Origin: Eublepharis macularius
Lineage: Eukaryota > Chordata > Lepidosauria > Squamata > Eublepharidae
DNA length: 64,000 nt
Direction: 5' to 3'
Assembly (NCBI RefSeq): GCF_028583425.1
Contig: NC_072805.1
Location: 15,572,001 to 15,636,000, forward strand
Within the stretch, counting starts at the first letter, position 1; every line of letters begins with the position of its first letter. Below, in pieces: positions 32,561 to 64,000 of this stretch. The notes under the pieces are model-generated. The model was given only the letters and a program-made list of their open reading frames with translations, had not been told where the DNA came from and searched no databases. Both the position numbers and the translations under genes were made by a program.

Positions 32561-32744
32561 TCCTTTTGTCTATCAAAAATATATCACCCGTCAACTTCAT
32601 TGGATTCCCCTCTAATATTATGGGAGAGGGAGGAAAACTTTAGGTCCATTTTCGCTACTCATTGCATAATTAATGCTTGCCTGTTTAAAAAGGATTCAGT
32701 ATCTTCATTCTTACTAATTCCATTGGGTTGTTTATTCCAATATT

Positions 32745-32905
32745 CATTTATTTATTTGATTTGATTTATACCCTGCCCTCCCCACAAATGGGCTCAGGGC
32801 GGCTAACAACATTCATAAACCACAGTGAATTAATCACAAAAGCATAAAATCAATAATAATCTTTAAAAAGTAATTAAAATAGTCCAGGCGCAGGCTATTT
32901 AAATA
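32745..32905 (-). repeat. LINE tail, reverse (GGCGGGCTCAGGGCGGC type)
   Basis: TTTATTTGATTTGATTTATA, CCTGCCCTCCCC, GGGCTCAGGGCGGCTAACAA, CATTCATAAACCACAGT. This tail type is shared with 33958-34330 and 63080-63235. Confidence 0.65.
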
Positions 32906-32999
32906 AATATTTGGAAGTCCATAGATGGGCATAGTAGATGGGCACAGTAGATATCATGAATGGAGGCCATATTTGAATAAAATGTCTTTGTGAAGAACT

Positions 33000-33608
33000 C
33001 CTCAAATCGAGGATGCATAAATTGCTGTACATGGCAGAAATGGATAAAATGACAAGCTGAGAGATCAGAATCCAGCAGAATTTTTTACTGACTGGGGAAG
33101 ATTGAAAACATATTTAGAAAAGAAGTGGGACATAAAGGGGGAATTATGGCAATTTGAAAATTATTAGAATGGATTTGTTATTAGAAGAGATAGAGTCTTT
33201 ACCATATGAAGTGAAGTATTGGCTAATTGTTAGCCCAAATGTAAGTGGACTTAGAGTTAATAGATATTGTTAGAATTACTAAAGTAGATATTTTATCCGA
33301 CAGTTAGTTTAAATTTAAATATATGTGGAGCTAATATAAAGTAATAGATAATAGATTTTAAGTTTATAACAATATTTTTGAAGTTAATAGATAGGGCTTA
33401 GTTGAATAAAAGAGTAAGTAAACATGAGATAAAGAGTTACAGAAAAGGGACAGATTGGGAATAGATTAGGCTATAGGGTTGGAAAGCTGTTGGAAGTCTT
33501 GGGAAAGGAAGGGAGGGAAAGGGTGGGGGAAAGGATAATGAGATGCTATTTGAAAGTTGTATATTAAGATTCTCACCTAATAAAAATTTTCTAAAAAAAA
33601 AATAAAAA
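33000..33608 (+). mobile_element. L1-like non-LTR retrotransposon, 3' end with poly(A)
   Basis: A short reading stretch FTDWGRLKTYLEKKWDIKGE ends at a stop near 33168, as in L1 ORF2 C-termini of squamates. It is followed by a purine-rich 3'UTR and an A-rich tail (33590-33608). 5'-truncated; upstream frames are broken. Confidence 0.55.
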
Positions 33609-33957
33609 TCTTATATAAGCAGATATTTTCCCCATACGCCTCATAAACCAAAATTTCCTCACCCATTTTTTCAGTAACAGGTACCTTCTCTTGTTTTCAT
33701 GTTCATTCTTAGCAAGACATGTTTACCCCCCACTGTCTCTATTGTCTCTAGAGCTAGGTGCAGCTCTGCAAAAACGTTCAATTTGTGTTCTACGTGGGCC
33801 TGTCCTTGAAGTCGACTTGGAGACTCCAGTTGGTGCAGAATGTCACATCTTGGTTATTATCAGGAACCACACCCGTTCTGTAGTCGCTCCATTGGCTGCC
33901 TATTAGTGATTGGCTTCAGTTTAAGGTACTATAAAACCCTTCCGGGCCTTGGACTCA

Positions 33958-34330
33958 CATATTTATTTATTTATTTATTTAATCACATTTCTAGACCACC
34001 CTTCCCGTCAGACGGGCTCAGGGCAGTTTAACAACAGCTTAAAACAGTAAAAACGTTATAAAAACATTAAAACATCATATCAAAACAATTTAAAATTGGC
34101 GGGTATAAAATATTAAAATATAGCATTGTCCTGCATGGGTGGTGGAAGGTCTTCAGTGGTATGGCCGGCGAGAGGACAGCCCAGCCCCCACCAAATGCCT
34201 GGCAGAACATCTCCGTCTTGCAGGCCCGGCAGAAAGATAACAAATCCTGCCGGGCTCGCAGGGCCACCTCTCCTCCTATGCTCTCCCACAGCTCCACTCA
34301 TTTGAGCCGAGCCTTCTACAGGTGACACCC
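33958..34330 (-). repeat. LINE tail, reverse, nested in the L2 copy
   Basis: ATTTATTTATTTATTTATTT, then CACCCTTCCCGTCAGACGGG and CTCAGGGCAGTTTAACAACA; continues through a GC-rich part to about 34330. Confidence 0.6.
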
Positions 34331-34527
34331 TGCAGCTGGGCAAAATACATCACTGCTTAAGCATGTGCATTCTCTGTTGTGGCCCCCATCTTATGAAATG
34401 GCCTGCCTGATGAGATCTGGAAGGCTTTCATGCCATTTTCTGCATTGTTTAACATACATCTAATATTGCATGCTTTGGTTGTTGTGGATTTTCCGGGCTG
34501 TATCGCCACGGTCTTGGCACTGTAGTT

Positions 34528-34568
34528 CCTGACGTTTCGCCAGCAGCTGTGACTGGCATCTTCAGAGG
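34528..34568 (-). ncRNA. Hammerhead core (family A), reverse arm
   Basis: On the - strand: CCT, CTGAAGA, T, GCCAGT/GCTGGC hairpin, GAA, ACGT, C, AGG. Inner helix I has three pairs; outer helix I is unclear. Confidence 0.5.
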
Positions 34569-34606
34569 TGTAGCACCGAAAGACAGAGATCTCTCAGTGT
34601 CAAACA

Positions 34607-34647
34607 CCTCTGAAGATGCCAGTCACAGCTGCTGGCGAAACGTCAGG
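34607..34647 (+). ncRNA. Hammerhead core (family A), forward arm
   Basis: CCT (34607-34609), CTGAAGA (34610-34616), helix II, GAAACGTC and AGG, as in the 32278 copy; outer helix I is lost at the inverted joint. Confidence 0.5.
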
Positions 34648-34909
34648 AACTACAGTGCCAAGACCACGGCTATACAGCCCGGAAAATCCACAACAACCAT
34701 CGTTCTCCGGCTGTGAAAGCCTTCGACAATATATTTATTGTATGGCCCGGAAAACCCCCAACAACCATATTTATTGTATGCTTTGTCGCAGATTTCTGTA
34801 AGTCCTTTTTCTATTGCATTGTTTATTAGAAGTCTTGTCCTATTGCTTGCATTGACTTACACTATTAAATCCACCTTGAGTCTCTGTGAGAAAGGCAGAC
34901 TGTATGGCG

Positions 34910-35410
34910 CAGAGTTGTTTTCCATTGCCCCAGAAGGTTGGACCGGAACCAACGGGATGAAATTAAATCAAAACAGTTTTCAGATAAACATTAGGAAGAA
35001 CTTCCTGACAGTTAGAGCGGTCCCTCAGTGGAACAGGCTTCCTCGGGAGGTGGTGGGCTCTCCTTCTTTGGAGGTTTTTAAGCAGAGGCTAGATGGCCAT
35101 CTGATAGCAATGCTTATTCCGTGAACCTGGGCAGATCATGAGAGGGAGGGCAGGAAGGGTTACATCAGTGCTCGGTTCTCGTGGCCCCTTCTTACATGCC
35201 CAGGGTGATGCCAATCGCCACTTTGGGGTCAGGTAGCAATTTCCCCCAGGCCAGTTTGACTAAAGATTCTGATGGTGTTTTGCCATCTGGGCATGGAGCA
35301 GGGGTCACTGGGGGTTTGGGGAGGGGGAGGTTGTTCTGAATTTCCTGCATAGTGCAGAGGGTTGGACTAGATGACCCCGGAGTTCCCTCTCAACCCTATG
35401 ATTCTAATGT
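34910..35410 (+). mobile_element. CR1 LINE 3' end
   Basis: The first part reads NIRKNFLTVRAVPQWNRLPR and EVVGSPSLEVFKQRLDGHL, a CR1 ORF2 C-terminus. It is followed by the CR1 3'UTR ending GGTTGGACTAGATGACCCC and CAACCCTATGATTCTAATG. 5'-truncated, moderately decayed. Confidence 0.85.
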
Positions 35411-36135
35411 AAATCAAACAGTGAAATGGGAATGGGTATGATTTGAGGGGGGGGGGCGCCATTCCTATTTCTATAGAATAATGCTCTTCATTCTGTGCAG
35501 TGGGATCCTGGACCCTAGAGAGCGGCTACCAGTCAAGGACAGACAAGAGTGACAGTGAGTCACCAACGGTCTGACTTAGTATCACTAAGCTTCACATGTG
35601 ATAAGTCAGACAGAACTGCAAAAGCCAGTCTCTTTGATAATCTTTGGCAGGCTAAACAGAGAGACTCATGCAGAGTTTCTCATTGATTTCAGCTCTAAGT
35701 CGGGTTTGCACAGTACACTAAGCTTTTTTTCTGACAGCAGTTGGCCTCCAGTTTTAATCCAGAATTAAGTGTCCTTCACCTGCCAGAAGACTGGAAAATG
35801 CTAGTCCAGGGTACCCTGACCCTGTCAGATGTGTGCGGATGATCCATGTGCAAGTCTCCTAGTACTGGGGCAAATATCCCTCAAAAGCATTTCAGGACAG
35901 AAGGGATTTTTTAAAATCTCCTGGGCCTTTCAACTGGAGATAACGGAAATTGAATCTGGGATCTTCTGCAGGCCAAGGAAACGCTCCGCCTCCCGCATGA
36001 AAGCTCCGAGCAGCCCCGCCTGCAGATCTAGAAGTCCGCCTCCTCTGCAGAGGTAGATCACGGCTGTGAAGCAGCCCCAGGTCCAAGCGCGCTCGACACA
36101 ATTAGTACTCACACCGCCAAAAACAAAATCCAGGA
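35411..36135. other. Spacer with a SINE remnant
   Basis: About 35920-36000 is a reverse tRNA-SINE remnant (TTCAACTGGAGATAACGG, GAATCTGGGATCTTCTGCAG). The rest is unassigned. Confidence 0.45.
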
Positions 36136-36139
36136 CTGG

Positions 36140-36320
36140 CTATGAATTTATTTACACTATTTTATAATCCGCCCTTCTCACTGAGACTCGAGGCGGATTA
36201 CACAGCGAGAAATCAACACAATCAATAGGATGCAATCCTAAATAAGAGTTACTCCAGTCTAAGCCCATCGATTTCATTGGGCTTAGACCGGAGTAACTCG
36301 GCTTAGAATTGCACTGAGAG
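36140..36320. repeat. L2 tail (reverse) followed by a palindromic MITE
   Basis: 36140-36225 is a reverse L2 tail (TTTCTCACTGAGACTCGAGG in pieces). 36228-36318 is a near-palindrome: GAGTTACTCCAGTCTAAGCCC facing GGGCTTAGACCGGAGTAACTC, split here around CATCGATTTCATT, with GCAATCC and GAATTGC-like ends. Similar elements lie at 39795-39890 and 46985-47062. Confidence 0.65.
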
Positions 36321-36613
36321 CCTTACAGAAATCCGAGGTTCAACCATGCAGAAATTGCACCGCCGCGCTTAAGAAAGTGGCGGCCGAATGCTCTGCGCCT
36401 GGGATGAAAGGTCCGAGCAGCGACTCCTGCAGAGACCCCGCCGGAACCCTCCGCCGCGCTGCGCGTCCAGACGCCTCTGCGCGGCTGGCGGTCAGCCTGG
36501 AAGGGGCGGGCCGGGGAGGAGCTCGCCCGCCCGCCTGCTCAAAAGCGCCTGGCCCGCCGCGCCTCGCCTCTCCTCTCCGCATCTCGCTCGGCTTCTCGCT
36601 GCTGCTGCCCGGC

Positions 36614-63851
<27,238 letters not shown>

Positions 63852-64000
63852 GTTAGTATCCAATCTCATGGCAGTAAGAGAGGTGGGCTATCTACACAGT
63901 TAAAAGTGTCAGCGGTGAAGAAAAACGTACACACGCACACCCCTTGTATGGCTTTTGGAGATTGGTTGACACCTGTTTTGCACCTCCCGCACTGTGTGCT
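63852..64000 (+). other. Start of GPI intron 11
   Basis: 149 bases after the donor; nothing recognised. Confidence 0.6.

Larger units (their letters stand above)
34483..34735. mobile_element. PLE-related repeat (family A), head-to-head inverted pair
   Basis: Reverse copy 34483-34602 (GGTTGTTGTGGATTTTCCGG start) and forward copy 34603-34735 (ending ATCCACAACAACCATCG then GTGAAAGCCTTCGAC). The two arms match over about 110 bases and can fold on each other. Each arm carries a hammerhead core. Confidence 0.75.
33800..34909 (+). mobile_element. L2-type LINE copy split by two later insertions
   Basis: Left piece (33800-33957) and middle piece (34330-34480, TGGCCTGCCTGATGAGATCT) align in order with the L2 at 54085-54890, and the tail (34740-34909) ends CACCTTGAGTCTCTGTGAGA and AAGGCAGACTGTATGG. 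It is interrupted by a reverse LINE tail (33958-34330) and a PLE-related inverted pair (34483-34735). The nesting gives a relative age: L2 oldest. Confidence 0.65.

Overview
This window is vertebrate nuclear DNA, most likely from a squamate reptile (a gecko or other lizard). The evidence is spliced amniote genes embedded in dense interspersed repeats: CR1 and L2 tails, Penelope-like elements (PLEs), a DIRS retrotransposon, 5S-rRNA-derived and tRNA-derived SINEs, and hAT-like and palindromic MITEs. The species call rests on repeat flavour and is an inference.

Three host genes are present. GARRE1 (KIAA0355) runs on the + strand from before the window; its last eight coding exons lie between 2607 and 21508 (694 codons plus stop, the C-terminal two thirds), followed by a long 3'UTR with a poly(A) signal near 23646. 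A small SS18L2-like gene lies on the - strand (three coding exons, 29682 down to 25422, 86 aa), converging on the GARRE1 3' end. GPI (glucose-6-phosphate isomerase) starts in a CpG island at 36614 on the + strand; coding exons 1-11 are present (302 codons, a bit over half the protein) and the gene runs off the right edge. All exon junctions proposed here use AG acceptors and GT donors, and the reading phases close. GARRE1 next to GPI matches the human 19q13.11 order. SS18L2 between them does not match the human map, where it is on chromosome 3.

Layout: 1-2606 GARRE1 intron beginning with a PLE that still carries an open GIY-YIG frame; 2607-13984 GARRE1 exons 1-7 of the window; 14000-20101 a DIRS retrotransposon starting 16 bases past a GARRE1 splice donor; 21188-23670 last exon and 3'UTR; 25300-29770 SS18L2 and its CRE/CCAAT/ETS-like promoter; 29800-36350 repeat-rich spacer (L2, CR1, L1, PLE, MITEs); 36360-64000 GPI with repeat-filled introns.

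The most unusual signals are: (a) candidate hammerhead self-cleaving ribozyme motifs in two PLE-related repeat families, with a two-base-pair loopless helix III and one extra base before helix II; (b) several PLE 3' ends inserted as head-to-head foldbacks, two of them bounded by 13-14 bp target duplications, so each arose as one insertion; (c) two long, nearly perfect foldbacks side by side inside one CR1 copy at 58.7-59.45 kb; (d) the SS18L2 position; (e) the whole-looking DIRS element; (f) a ~215 bp near-perfect inverted repeat in a GARRE1 intron.
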